Assembly: GCA_947001705.1 (NCBI GenBank)
Contig: CAMQHT010000001.1
Coordinates: 1 to 64,000, forward strand
DNA length: 64,000 nt
Origin: an uncultured Collinsella sp.
Lineage (GTDB): Bacteria; Actinomycetota; Coriobacteriia; Coriobacteriales; Coriobacteriaceae
Direction of reading: 5' to 3'
Numbering within the stretch: the first letter of the stretch is position 1; each line of letters begins with the position of its first letter. A program made the translations under genes and the position numbers. This document shows positions 45,113 to 53,534 of the stretch, one piece after another. The notes beneath the pieces are model-generated. The model was not told the DNA's origin. It did no database searches and worked only from the letters and a program-made list of their open reading frames with translations.

Positions 45113-46450
45113 ATGCAGTTCGATCAGGTGACGGTTATCGGTGGCGGTCTGGCGGGTTCGGAATGCGCGATCCAGCTGGCAGACCGCGGTTTTGCCGTTA
45201 GGCTGTGCGAGATGCGCCCCCAGGTTAGCTCCCCGGCTCACCATACCGATCACTTGGCAGAGCTCGTCTGCTCCAATTCGTTTAAGTCGACCCGTCCGGA
45301 TTCCGCGGCTGGTTTGCTGAAGGCCGAGCTTAAGCGCATGGGTTCAGTCCTGCTCGATTGCGCCCATCGCGCGGCTGTTCCCGCCGGCGGTGCCCTGGCG
45401 GTCGACCGCGTCAAGTTTTCCGAGCTTGTCGAGGCCGAGGTTGCCGCCCGTCCCAATATCGAGGTCGTGCACGGCGAGGTCACGCAGATTCCCGAGGGCC
45501 ACGTGGTCATTGCCGCGGGCCCGCTGTGTTCACCGGCGCTGAGCGAAGAGGTCATGAAGCTCGTCGGCGGCGACGCCCTTGCGTTCTTCGATGCCGCGGC
45601 GCCGATCGTCGATGCCTCCACGCTCGATATGAACGTGCTGTTCTCGCAGTCGCGCTACGAGGAGCAGGGGAGCGGCGACTATCTCAACGCTCCGCTCAAC
45701 AAGGAGGAGTACGAGGCCTTTATCGAGGCACTTACCACGGCCGACCGCGTGGTGCTCAAAGACTTTGAGGGCGGCGATCTGTTCCAGGCCTGCCAACCTG
45801 CCGAGGAAGTTGCGCGCACCGGCAAGGACGCCATTCGCTTTGGCGCCATGAAGCCCGTCGGCCTCACCGACCCGCGTACCGGACGTCGCCCCTGGGCGGC
45901 GATTCAGCTGCGTGCCGAGAACAAGGAGAAGACCGCCTATAACCTGGTGGGCTTCCAGACAAACCTGACCTTTGGCGAGCAGAAGCGCGTCTTCCATATG
46001 GTGCCGGGCCTGGGGAACGCTGAGTTCTTCCGCTACGGTGTCATGCATCGCAATACCTTTGTCGACGCCCCGCACGTGCTCGATGGCACCTTTGCCGTGC
46101 CCGGTACCGGCGTGCGCCTGGCCGGTCAGATCACCGGCACCGAGGGGTACATGGAAGCCGTGGCGACCGGTCTGCTCGCGGCGCTCAACACCTATGCCGA
46201 GGCTATCGGCGCCGCGGGCGTCGAGTTGCCCCGCGTGGGCGCCCTGGGCGCGCTCGTGGGCTATGCGACCGATCCTGCCACCGTGGGCTACCAGCCCATG
46301 CATGTCAACTTTGGCCTGGTACCGCCACTCGAGGATGGTAAGCGCCGCAGCAAGCGCGACCGCTACCAGGCCTATGCGGACCGTGCGCTCGAGGCCCTTG
46401 ATGCCTATCTGGCCACTCGCCCCGATCTGTTTGGAGGCGACCGGTCATAG
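45113..46450 (+). CDS. trmFO: Methylenetetrahydrofolate-tRNA-(uracil-5-)-methyltransferase TrmFO
   Basis: A 445-residue FAD/folate enzyme forming ribothymidine at U54 of the tRNA T loop. It starts with the FAD motif VTVIGGGLAGSECAIQLADR, then VCSNSFKSTRPDSAAGLLKA, MKPVGLTDPRTGRRPWAAIQ, NLVGFQTNLTFGEQKRVF and GTGVRLAGQITGTEGYMEA. ATG 45113 with AGAAAGG upstream is preferred over TTG 45107. Its stop codon TAG overlaps the proposed ATA start of xerC. Confidence 0.97.
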   Translation: MQFDQVTVIGGGLAGSECAIQLADRGFAVRLCEMRPQVSSPAHHTDHLAELVCSNSFKSTRPDSAAGLLKAELKRMGSVLLDCAHRAAVPAGGALAVDRVKFSELVEAEVAARPNIEVVHGEVTQIPEGHVVIAAGPLCSPALSEEVMKLVGGDALAFFDAAAPIVDASTLDMNVLFSQSRYEEQGSGDYLNAPLNKEEYEAFIEALTTADRVVLKDFEGGDLFQACQPAEEVARTGKDAIRFGAMKPVGLTDPRTGRRPWAAIQLRAENKEKTAYNLVGFQTNLTFGEQKRVFHMVPGLGNAEFFRYGVMHRNTFVDAPHVLDGTFAVPGTGVRLAGQITGTEGYMEAVATGLLAALNTYAEAIGAAGVELPRVGALGALVGYATDPATVGYQPMHVNFGLVPPLEDGKRRSKRDRYQAYADRALEALDAYLATRPDLFGGDRS

Positions 46451-47367
46451 CCTTTGACCTGTACGACACCGTCGACTCGTTTATCGCCTATATCGCACGT
46501 GTCGAGGGGCTTTCTCCCAATACGGTGACGGCCTATGGCTCGAGGCTGGAGCGCTTTGCTGCCTGGTGCGAGCGCGAGGATATCGATGCTTTCGCTGCCG
46601 ACGTGCGCACCATTCGTCGCTATCTTGCCGAGCTTTCGCGTGAGCAGGTGGCTCCCCGAACGCTTGCGGCGCATCTGTCGGCTATCCGATCGCTCTATCG
46701 ATGGATGGCTGCCGAGGGGGTCGTGGAGGGCGATGTGGTCTCGGCAATTTCCTCGCCCAAGCTCCCGCGCGATCTACCCGGTGTGCTGACGACCCAACAG
46801 GTGGAGGCGCTGCTCAAGACGCCTGATACCTCAACACCCGCGGGACTGCGCGATGCGGCGATGCTCGAGCTGCTCTATGCCTCGGGCGCCCGTATCTCTG
46901 AGCTCGCAGCACTCAATGTGGAGTCCATTGCGTGGTCCGAACGCACGCTGCGCCTGTGGGGCAAGGGGAGCAAAGAACGTATCGTCCCTCTGTATCGTCG
47001 TGCGCTCGAGGCGACGCGTCTCTATATTGAGGAGGGAAGGCCGGAGTTGCTCGCTCAGGCAAAGCGTCGTGACCCCGTTACCGGGCCGCATCCGCTGCTT
47101 ATATCGGCGCGCGGTAATCGCATGAGTGCCGCCATGCTCAGGCGGCGGTTTCATACGCTGGCGACGCTCGCCGGCATGCCTGCCGACATCGCCCCGCATG
47201 CGATGCGCCATACCTTTGCGACCGACTTGCTCGAGGGCGGTGCGGACCTGCGCTCGGTTCAAGAGCTGCTGGGCCATGCGAGCCTGTCCACGACGCAGAT
47301 CTACACGCATCTCACACCCGATCGGCTTAAGCGGGCTGTGGCTCAAGCCCATCCCCGCGGCGAATAG
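46447..47367 (+). CDS. xerC: Tyrosine recombinase XerC/XerD type with apparent ATA start
   Basis: A recombinase of the phage-integrase family, probably resolving chromosome dimers at dif. The N-terminal SAM-like domain reads VDSFIAYIARVEGLSPNTV, and the catalytic domain shows ASGARISELAALNVE (Arg), GKGSKERIVPL (Lys), HAMRHTFATDLL (His-x-x-Arg), LLGHASLSTTQIYTH (His and Tyr). The frame is open from 46402, but there is no ATG, GTG or TTG until GTG 46525, which would remove about 26 residues of the conserved domain. ATA at 46447 lies 9 nt after GGAGG and overlaps the trmFO stop as ATAG, giving 306 residues, normal for XerC. If GTG is used, the protein has 280 residues. Confidence 0.9.
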   Translation: MAFDLYDTVDSFIAYIARVEGLSPNTVTAYGSRLERFAAWCEREDIDAFAADVRTIRRYLAELSREQVAPRTLAAHLSAIRSLYRWMAAEGVVEGDVVSAISSPKLPRDLPGVLTTQQVEALLKTPDTSTPAGLRDAAMLELLYASGARISELAALNVESIAWSERTLRLWGKGSKERIVPLYRRALEATRLYIEEGRPELLAQAKRRDPVTGPHPLLISARGNRMSAAMLRRRFHTLATLAGMPADIAPHAMRHTFATDLLEGGADLRSVQELLGHASLSTTQIYTHLTPDRLKRAVAQAHPRGE

Positions 47368-47416
47368 TGGCTGGGACGTCCCGCGCCGCGCTCAGGTGTG
47401 TGGTTTTGATTGCGGG

Positions 47417-47445
47417 TTGGCAGGAAGATGCATTCCTGCTATCAT
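47417..47445 (+). promoter_or_regulatory. Promoter of rpsB-tsf
   Basis: TTGGCA at 47417-47422 and TATCAT at 47440-47445 with a 17-nt spacer. The transcript would carry a leader of about 135 nt before rpsB. Confidence 0.7.
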
Positions 47446-47451
47446 TCATCG

Positions 47452-47586
47452 GGTTGCTTCACGGCAACAGGTTTTTATCACGCACGCGCGGCTACTTCAT
47501 ACCGTGGTGCCCGGGCTTTGGTAGCACATGTCCGGGTTGGTTTTGGAGGATGACCCCGCGCGGAGGCAAACCACAGGAGGTTTAAC
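47452..47586 (+). promoter_or_regulatory. Long 5' leader of rpsB
   Basis: The leader between the likely start point and rpsB contains CCCGGG (from about 47510) and TCCGGG (47530-47535) able to pair around a TTTGGTAGCACA loop, then G/T-rich sequence. S2 mRNA leaders are often sites of autoregulation, so this may be an S2-binding element, but no known consensus was recognised. Confidence 0.3.
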
Positions 47587-48315
47587 ATGGCTACCAAGAT
47601 TAATATCCGCACCCTGCTCGAGGCCGGCTGCCACTTCGGTCACCAGACCCGTCGCTGGAACCCCAAGATGAAGCCGTTCATCTTCGGTGAGCGCAACGGC
47701 ATCTACATCCTCGACCTCAAGCAGACCATCCTCGACGCCGACCAGGCCTACACCTTCGTCAAGAACGTCGCCAAGGGTGGCAACGTGCTGTTCGTCGGCA
47801 CCAAGAAGCAGGCTCAGGAGGCCGTCAAGAACGCTGCTGAGCGCGCTAATATGCCCTACATCAACCAGCGTTGGCTCGGCGGTATGCTGACCAACTTCGT
47901 CACCATCCGCTCCCGCATCAACCGCATGGAGGAGCTCGAGGCCATGGTCGAGGACGGCCGCATGGCAGTGCTCCCCAAGAAGGAGCAGGCTGTGCTCGGC
48001 AAGGAGCTCACCAAGCTCCAGACCAACCTCGGTGGCGCCCGCGACATGAAGGGTCTGCCCCAGGCTCTCTTCGTCATCGACACTAAGCGCGAGGAGAACG
48101 CCATCAAGGAGGCTCAGCGCCTGAACATCCCCGTCGTCGCTCTGATCGACACCAACTCCGATCCCGACGAGGTCGAGTACGGCATCCCCTGCAACGATGA
48201 CGCTATCTCCGCTGTCACCCTTATGTGCGAGCTCATGGCTGACGCCTGCCTCGCTGGCTCCGGTAAGGCGCAGGTCTCCGAGGCCGAGATGGCCGCTGAG
48301 CCCAAGGCCGAGTAA
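47587..48315 (+). CDS. rpsB: 30S ribosomal protein S2
   Basis: A 242-residue small-subunit protein. Motifs are [64 protein letters not shown] and [23 protein letters not shown] 47587 has AGGAGG upstream. The rpsB-tsf-pyrH-frr-uppS-cdsA-dxr-rseP-ispG-proS order seen here is a classic conserved series. Confidence 0.98.
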   Translation: MATKINIRTLLEAGCHFGHQTRRWNPKMKPFIFGERNGIYILDLKQTILDADQAYTFVKNVAKGGNVLFVGTKKQAQEAVKNAAERANMPYINQRWLGGMLTNFVTIRSRINRMEELEAMVEDGRMAVLPKKEQAVLGKELTKLQTNLGGARDMKGLPQALFVIDTKREENAIKEAQRLNIPVVALIDTNSDPDEVEYGIPCNDDAISAVTLMCELMADACLAGSGKAQVSEAEMAAEPKAE

Positions 48316-48360
48316 ATCAGTCTTAGTTAATTCTTTTTCATCTCTTTGAAAGGAACCACA

Positions 48361-49230
48361 ATGGCCCAGATTACCGCCGCTATGGTCAAGCAGCTCCGCG
48401 AGATGACCGACTCCCCGATGATGGAGTGCAAGAAGGCTCTCGTCGAGGCTGACGGCGACATGGACGCCGCTGTCGACGTTCTGCGTAAGAACGGCCTTGC
48501 CAAGGCTGCCAAGAAGGCTGGCCGTGAGACCAACGAGGGCGCTGTCGCCGCGTTCGTCTCCGAGGATGGCAAGACCGGCGCTCTGCTCGAGCTCTCCTGC
48601 GAGACCGACTTCGTTGGCTCCAACGCCAAGTTCACCGGCTTTGCTTCTAAGGTCGCTGAGGTTGTCGCTACCACCGAGCCTGCTGACGTCGACGCTCTGC
48701 TCGAGAAGCCGATGGGCGAGGAGACCGTTTCCTCCGAGCTCACCGAGATGATTCACATCATGGGCGAGAACATGAAGATCTCCCGCTTCGCTGCCCGCAA
48801 GGCCGAGAACGGCGCGCTCGCTTCTTACATCCACATGGGTGGTAAGATCGGCGTCCTCGTCGAGTTCGCCTTCGAGAAGGCCGAGACCGCTCAGGCTGAG
48901 TCCTTCAAGACCTTCGCTCACGACGTTGCCCTTCAGGTTGCCGCCGTCGCCCCGATCTGCGCTACCCGCGATCAGGTTCCGGCCGAGACCGTCGAGCACG
49001 AGAAGCAGATCTACATGGCCCAGGCTGCCGAGTCCGGCAAGCCCGAGGCTATCCAGGAGAAGATGGCTGTTGGCCGTCTGGAGAAGTTCTACAAGCAGTC
49101 CGTGCTCACCGAGCAGGAGTTCATCAAGGACAGCTCCCTCACCATCAAGAAGTACGCTGAGCAGGTCTCCAAGGAGCTCGGCGACACCATTACCGTCGTT
49201 GCCTTTGACCGTCTGGTCCGTGGCGAGTAA
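48361..49230 (+). CDS. tsf: Elongation factor Ts
   Basis: A 289-residue nucleotide-exchange factor for EF-Tu. It starts MAQITAAMVKQLREMTDSPM, followed by CKKALVEADGDMDAAVDVLR and the TDFVGSNAKF segment that contacts EF-Tu. Length is normal. ATG 48361 has AAAGGA upstream. It is 45 nt after rpsB and is closed by a terminator. Confidence 0.98.
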   Translation: MAQITAAMVKQLREMTDSPMMECKKALVEADGDMDAAVDVLRKNGLAKAAKKAGRETNEGAVAAFVSEDGKTGALLELSCETDFVGSNAKFTGFASKVAEVVATTEPADVDALLEKPMGEETVSSELTEMIHIMGENMKISRFAARKAENGALASYIHMGGKIGVLVEFAFEKAETAQAESFKTFAHDVALQVAAVAPICATRDQVPAETVEHEKQIYMAQAAESGKPEAIQEKMAVGRLEKFYKQSVLTEQEFIKDSSLTIKKYAEQVSKELGDTITVVAFDRLVRGE

Positions 49231-49253
49231 ATAAGCTCTTGTAGCTGGTAATG

Positions 49254-49288
49254 AGCAGGCTGTGGGTTTTACTCACAGCCTGCTTTTT
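49254..49288 (+). terminator. Terminator after tsf
   Basis: Stem AGCAGGCTGTGGGT/ACTCACAGCCTGCT (one G-A type mismatch replaced by a wobble) with a 3-nt loop is followed by TTTTTC. Confidence 0.88.
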
Positions 49289-49347
49289 CATGGCTCTTAT
49301 CAGAGCCTTTGATATCATATTGAGAGTCTAATTAAAGGAGGATCGCT

Positions 49348-50070
49348 TTGTCCGACATCCGATATAAACGAGTGCTTCTTAAGCTTTCCGGCGAAGCGCT
49401 GATGGGCGACGGCCAATATGGCATCGACCCCAAGGTTACCGATCATCTTGCCAAGCAGGTCAAGGAGCTGCTCGCCGTTGGCCATGAGGTCGGCGTCGTT
49501 GTCGGCGGCGGCAATATTTTCCGCGGCATGGCAGGCGCTGCCGGTGGCATGGAGCGTGCTCAGGCCGACTACATGGGCATGCTCGCGACCGTTATGAACG
49601 CGCTCGCCCTGCAGGATGCTTTCGAGCATAACGACGTTCCCTGCCGTGTGATGAGCGCTATCCAGATGAACGAGATCTGCGAGCCCTATATTCGCCGTCG
49701 CGCCATCAACCACCTTTCCAAGGGCAACGTCGTTATTTTTGCCGCCGGTTCGGGCAATCCGTACTTTACGACCGACACCGCCGCGGCTCTTCGTGCGTGC
49801 GAGATCGGCGCCGAGATTCTGATTAAAGCCACCAAGGTTGACGGCATCTACGACAAGGATCCCGTCAAGTGCGCCGATGCCGTCCGTTTTGACAAGATTA
49901 CCTATCACGAGGTTCTCGTTCGCGGTCTGCAGGTTATGGATTCCACAGCTACGGCCCTGTGCCAGGATAACCGTATGCCTATTTTGGTCCTCAACATCGA
50001 TGGCGAGGACACCGTCAAGCGCGCGCTCGCGGGTGAGCCCGTCGGCACGCTCGTCTATCAGGAGGATTAA
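49348..50070 (+). CDS. pyrH: UMP kinase
   Basis: A 240-residue amino acid kinase-fold enzyme phosphorylating UMP to UDP. It has [49 protein letters not shown] and [16 protein letters not shown] at 49348 has AAAGGAGG upstream. It is separated from tsf by a terminator, so it probably has its own promoter (a TATCAT near 49312 is one weak candidate) and opens the unit pyrH-frr-uppS-cdsA-dxr-rseP-ispG-proS. Confidence 0.97.
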   Translation: MSDIRYKRVLLKLSGEALMGDGQYGIDPKVTDHLAKQVKELLAVGHEVGVVVGGGNIFRGMAGAAGGMERAQADYMGMLATVMNALALQDAFEHNDVPCRVMSAIQMNEICEPYIRRRAINHLSKGNVVIFAAGSGNPYFTTDTAAALRACEIGAEILIKATKVDGIYDKDPVKCADAVRFDKITYHEVLVRGLQVMDSTATALCQDNRMPILVLNIDGEDTVKRALAGEPVGTLVYQED

Positions 50071-50072
50071 GC

Positions 50073-50609
50073 ATGGCAGAGAACATCACCGCCCATATGG
50101 ACAAGTCGCTCGAGTCCCTCAAGCATAACTTCTCCAAGGTTCGTACCGGTCGTGCCAACGCCAACATTCTGTCCGACATCACCGTCGATTATTACGGTGT
50201 CCCCACGCCGGTCACGCAGGTTGCCGCCGTCAAGACCCCCGAGGCTCACATGCTGCTCATCGAGCCGTGGGATAAGGCGCTCATCAATGCTATCGTCAAG
50301 GCCATCGGCGCTTCCGATCTGGGTATTACCCCCAACTCCGATGGCACCGTCGTTCGTCTTCCGTTCCCGGCTCCCACTGAGGAGCGCCGTCGCGAGCTCG
50401 TCAAGGAGTGCCGCGAGTACGCCGAGCAGGCCAAGGTGTCTATCCGTAACATCCGTCGCGACTTCAACAACAAGCTCGAGCGCGATGAGGAGCTCACCGA
50501 GGACGACGTACGTCGCGAGCAGGCCAAGGTCCAGAAGCATACCGATGAGTATGTCGCCAAGGTCGAGGAGCTTCTGAAGGAAAAAGAAGCCGAGGTCATG
50601 GAGATCTAA
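50073..50609 (+). CDS. frr: Ribosome recycling factor
   Basis: A 178-residue factor that splits post-termination ribosomes with EF-G. It shows LKHNFSKVRTGRANANILSD, VDYYGVPTPVTQVAAVK, LGITPNSDGTVVRLPFPAPT and the basic helix VSIRNIRRDFNNKLE. Length is slightly below the usual 185. It starts 2 nt after pyrH and shares its TAA region with the GTG of uppS. Confidence 0.97.
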   Translation: MAENITAHMDKSLESLKHNFSKVRTGRANANILSDITVDYYGVPTPVTQVAAVKTPEAHMLLIEPWDKALINAIVKAIGASDLGITPNSDGTVVRLPFPAPTEERRRELVKECREYAEQAKVSIRNIRRDFNNKLERDEELTEDDVRREQAKVQKHTDEYVAKVEELLKEKEAEVMEI

Positions 50610-50610
50610 G

Positions 50611-51405
50611 GTGCAATACGACGAGCATAAACTGGTCGAGTACTTTGCCGACGCCCCTGCGGGCGTCGGTTTTTCCGACCTTGACCTCAATAACATTCCG
50701 CACCATATCTCGTGCATCATGGACGGCAACGGTCGTTGGGCCACGTCGCGCGGTCTTGCACGCACCGAGGGCCACAAGGCGGGTATCGTCTCGCTGCGCG
50801 AGATCATTACCGCCTGCGTGCGCCTGGGCGTCGACGTGCTTTCGGCCTATGCATTTTCGACCGAAAACTGGAATCGACCGCAGCACGAAGTCAACGTTCT
50901 GATGCACCTGTTTGCCAAGACGTTTATCGACGAGCTGCCGCTTCTGAAGCGCGAAAATGTGCGCGTAGTCTTTTTGGGTGACATTTCCGCGCTGCCCAAG
51001 AAGACTCGCGACGTTTTTGAGCGCGGTCTTGCCGAGTGCGCCGATCACACCGGTATGACGCTGGCGCTTGCCGTCAACTACGGCGCGCGTGCCGAGATTA
51101 CCCGCGCTGTCCGTCAGATCGCATCCGACGCTGCCGCCGGTAAGATCGATCCTGCCGCAATTGATGACGACATGGTGGCTTCCCACCTCTATACCGCCGG
51201 TCTTCCCGATCCCGAACTTGTGATTCGCACCTCTGGTGAGCTGCGCCTTTCGAACTATCTGCTGTGGCAGGTGGCTTATTCCGAATTCTACGTCACCGAT
51301 ACCTATTGGCCCGACTTTGATCGTTGGGGCCTTGTCGACGCCATTTTGGCCTATCAGGGCCGTGACCGTAGGTTTGGTGGACTGAGCAAGACCGAGGAGG
51401 CTTAA
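50611..51405 (+). CDS. uppS: Isoprenyl (undecaprenyl) diphosphate synthase
   Basis: A 264-residue cis-prenyltransferase making the lipid carrier for wall precursors. Family motifs are ISCIMDGNGRWA (catalytic Asp), GHKAGIVSLREII, AYAFSTENWNRP and IRTSGELRLSNYLLWQVAYS. The first 25 residues are a short extension. The GTG at 50611 begins one base after the frr stop, indicating coupling. Its product feeds the peptidoglycan machinery encoded at 15.7-21.7 kb. Confidence 0.96.
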   Translation: MQYDEHKLVEYFADAPAGVGFSDLDLNNIPHHISCIMDGNGRWATSRGLARTEGHKAGIVSLREIITACVRLGVDVLSAYAFSTENWNRPQHEVNVLMHLFAKTFIDELPLLKRENVRVVFLGDISALPKKTRDVFERGLAECADHTGMTLALAVNYGARAEITRAVRQIASDAAAGKIDPAAIDDDMVASHLYTAGLPDPELVIRTSGELRLSNYLLWQVAYSEFYVTDTYWPDFDRWGLVDAILAYQGRDRRFGGLSKTEEA

Positions 51406-51407
51406 TC

Positions 51408-52322
51408 GTGTCCGATCGTCCCAAGGCATCTGCTCCCAAGACGCCAGTTTCCGCGGCGCCTGCGCGCAAGGCTGCCACTGCGGGAGCGCCTGCAGCGAAG
51501 AGCGGCACCGGTTCGTGGCTGGCGGGCTTTATTACCCGTGCCGCCGCCGGTATCGTCTACGCCGTTGTCTTTATCCTGTGCCTGGTTTTGGGTATCGTGC
51601 CCACGGCCATCTTTGTTTCTGTCATGAGCGGTCTGTGCTGCTATGAGTTTTTCCGTATGACAAGGCTCGATGGCAAGATGGCTAACGAGCGCATGGGTAT
51701 CGCTGCCGCCGTACTCTTTCCGCTGTCGGCACTGGGCGATTCGCTGCTGTTGAACGCCCTGCTGTTCGCTTTGATGCTTGCGGTTGGTATCTGGTATGTC
51801 TGGTCTCCGCGCACTCGCATCTCTGATGTTGCCGTGACGCTCATGGGTCCCATCTACACTGGCTTTATGCTGTCGGCTATCGTGCTGCTGCGCGATGCCG
51901 TGCCCGGTTTTGCCGGCGCCCTGCTTTCAGTGGGCGTTTGCGCGTCCCTTTGGGTCTCCGATTCGTTTGCCTACATCGTGGGCAGCCGTATCGGCAAGCA
52001 CAAGATGGTTCCCAAGATCTCCCCCAAAAAGAGCTGGGAGGGGTTTGCCGGCGGCATCTTGGGCTCGGTTTTGATTTGGCTCATCCTGTGGGCGACGCAC
52101 TTCTACAAGCTCAGCCTGCCCTATGCGCTGCTGTGCGGCGTGGTCGTGTCCATTCTGGGCGTTATCGGCGACCTTATCGAGTCGCGCATCAAGCGCGGTG
52201 TGGGCGTCAAGGATTCCGGCAACCTTATCCCGGGCCACGGCGGAATGCTCGATCGTAGCGATTCGCTTATCTTCGGTTGCATCACCGCACGGCTGTTGCT
52301 GATGATCGGAGGCGTGCTGTAA
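51408..52322 (+). CDS. cdsA: Phosphatidate cytidylyltransferase
   Basis: A 304-residue integral membrane enzyme forming CDP-diacylglycerol for phospholipids. A Pro/Ala/Lys-rich cytosolic N-terminus of about 40 residues precedes several helices. The C-terminal signature is well kept: SDSFAYIVGSRIGKHKM, PKKSWEGFAGG, GDLIESRIKRGVGVKD and LIPGHGGMLDRSDSL. GTG at 51408 has GAGGAGG upstream. Its stop TAA overlaps the dxr ATG by one base. Confidence 0.95.
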   Translation: MSDRPKASAPKTPVSAAPARKAATAGAPAAKSGTGSWLAGFITRAAAGIVYAVVFILCLVLGIVPTAIFVSVMSGLCCYEFFRMTRLDGKMANERMGIAAAVLFPLSALGDSLLLNALLFALMLAVGIWYVWSPRTRISDVAVTLMGPIYTGFMLSAIVLLRDAVPGFAGALLSVGVCASLWVSDSFAYIVGSRIGKHKMVPKISPKKSWEGFAGGILGSVLIWLILWATHFYKLSLPYALLCGVVVSILGVIGDLIESRIKRGVGVKDSGNLIPGHGGMLDRSDSLIFGCITARLLLMIGGVL

Positions 52323-53509
52323 TGTCCTTCCAGACGACGTATGGCCCCGATGGACGCCTTCGCGTTGCCATCCTGGGTTGTACGGGCTCTATCGGCACCC
52401 AGGCGCTCGATGTGTGCCGCCAGCATGCCGATCGCCTGCAGGTGACGGCGCTGTCCGTTAATTCCAGCACCTCGGAGCTCGTTGCCGCTGCCCGCGAGTT
52501 CTCGGTTCCGGCGGTTGCCGTTGCCGATGTCGCTCATGGCGATGACGCCGTGCTGCAGGAGTTGCCCGAGGGCACACAGCTCGGCGTTGGCGCGCAGGCG
52601 GTTTGCGAGCTCGCGCGTCGCGACGATGTCGACTGCGTGCTCGTCGCTATTGTGGGCGCCGCCGGTCTCGAGGCGAGCCATGCGGCCTTGACCTCGAATA
52701 AGCGCCTTGCCCTTGCCAACAAGGAGTCCCTCGTCGTCGGTGGCGACTTGCTTATGCCGTTGGCGCAACCGGGCCAGCTTATTCCGGTCGACTCTGAGCA
52801 TTCCGCCATCTACCAGTGCTATCTGGGGGAGAACCCGCGCGAGGCCCACTGCATTTGGCTCACCTGCTCGGGCGGTCCGTTCTTTGGCCGCACGCGCGAC
52901 GAGCTCGATCGCGTGACGCGTGCCGATGCCCTCGCGCATCCCACGTGGGCCATGGGTGCCAAGATCACCATTGACTCCGCCACCCTCATGAACAAGGGCC
53001 TGGAGCGCATTGAGGCCATGCATCTGTTTAACTGCGACCTCGATTTCATTAACGTGGTCGTGCAGCGTCAGTCCAAGATTCACTCTATGGTCGAGTTCGC
53101 CGACGGCTCCGTGATGGCGCATCTCGGTGCATCCGACATGCGTATTCCCATCCAGTTCGCGTTCTCGTATCCCGAGCGTTGGGATACTCCGGCGCCTCGT
53201 ATCGATTTCCGCGAGCTGGGGCAGCTCACGTTTGATGCTGCCGACATGGATACCTTCCGCTGTCTGGCACTGGCCGAGCGTGCCGGCAAGACGGGTGGCA
53301 CCATGCCGTGCGTGCTCAATGCCGCCAACGAGGTCGCCGTCGATGCCTTCCTGCACGATGGCTGCAGTTTTACCGATATCGATCGCATTGTGGAATCCTG
53401 CATGGACGCCCACGATATGCAGGTGGTCGATTCGTTTGAGCAGCTTCGCGACATCGATGCGTGGGCGCGTGAAAAGGCTGCGCAGGTGCTCGCCGCAACC
53501 CGTTCCTAA
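52322..53509 (+). CDS. dxr: 1-deoxy-D-xylulose 5-phosphate reductoisomerase
   Basis: A 395-residue NADPH- and metal-dependent enzyme converting DXP to MEP, the first committed MEP-pathway step. It has the dinucleotide motif VAILGCTGSIGTQALD, LALANKESLVVGG, PVDSEHSAIYQCY, SGGPFFGRT, MGAKITIDSATLMNKGLE and VVQRQSKIHSMVEF. ATG 52322 overlaps the cdsA stop. With ispG downstream it places two MEP-pathway genes in this unit. Confidence 0.97.
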   Translation: MSFQTTYGPDGRLRVAILGCTGSIGTQALDVCRQHADRLQVTALSVNSSTSELVAAAREFSVPAVAVADVAHGDDAVLQELPEGTQLGVGAQAVCELARRDDVDCVLVAIVGAAGLEASHAALTSNKRLALANKESLVVGGDLLMPLAQPGQLIPVDSEHSAIYQCYLGENPREAHCIWLTCSGGPFFGRTRDELDRVTRADALAHPTWAMGAKITIDSATLMNKGLERIEAMHLFNCDLDFINVVVQRQSKIHSMVEFADGSVMAHLGASDMRIPIQFAFSYPERWDTPAPRIDFRELGQLTFDAADMDTFRCLALAERAGKTGGTMPCVLNAANEVAVDAFLHDGCSFTDIDRIVESCMDAHDMQVVDSFEQLRDIDAWAREKAAQVLAATRS

Positions 53510-53534
53510 CCCATAAGGATTGCTTTTTCGTTTT

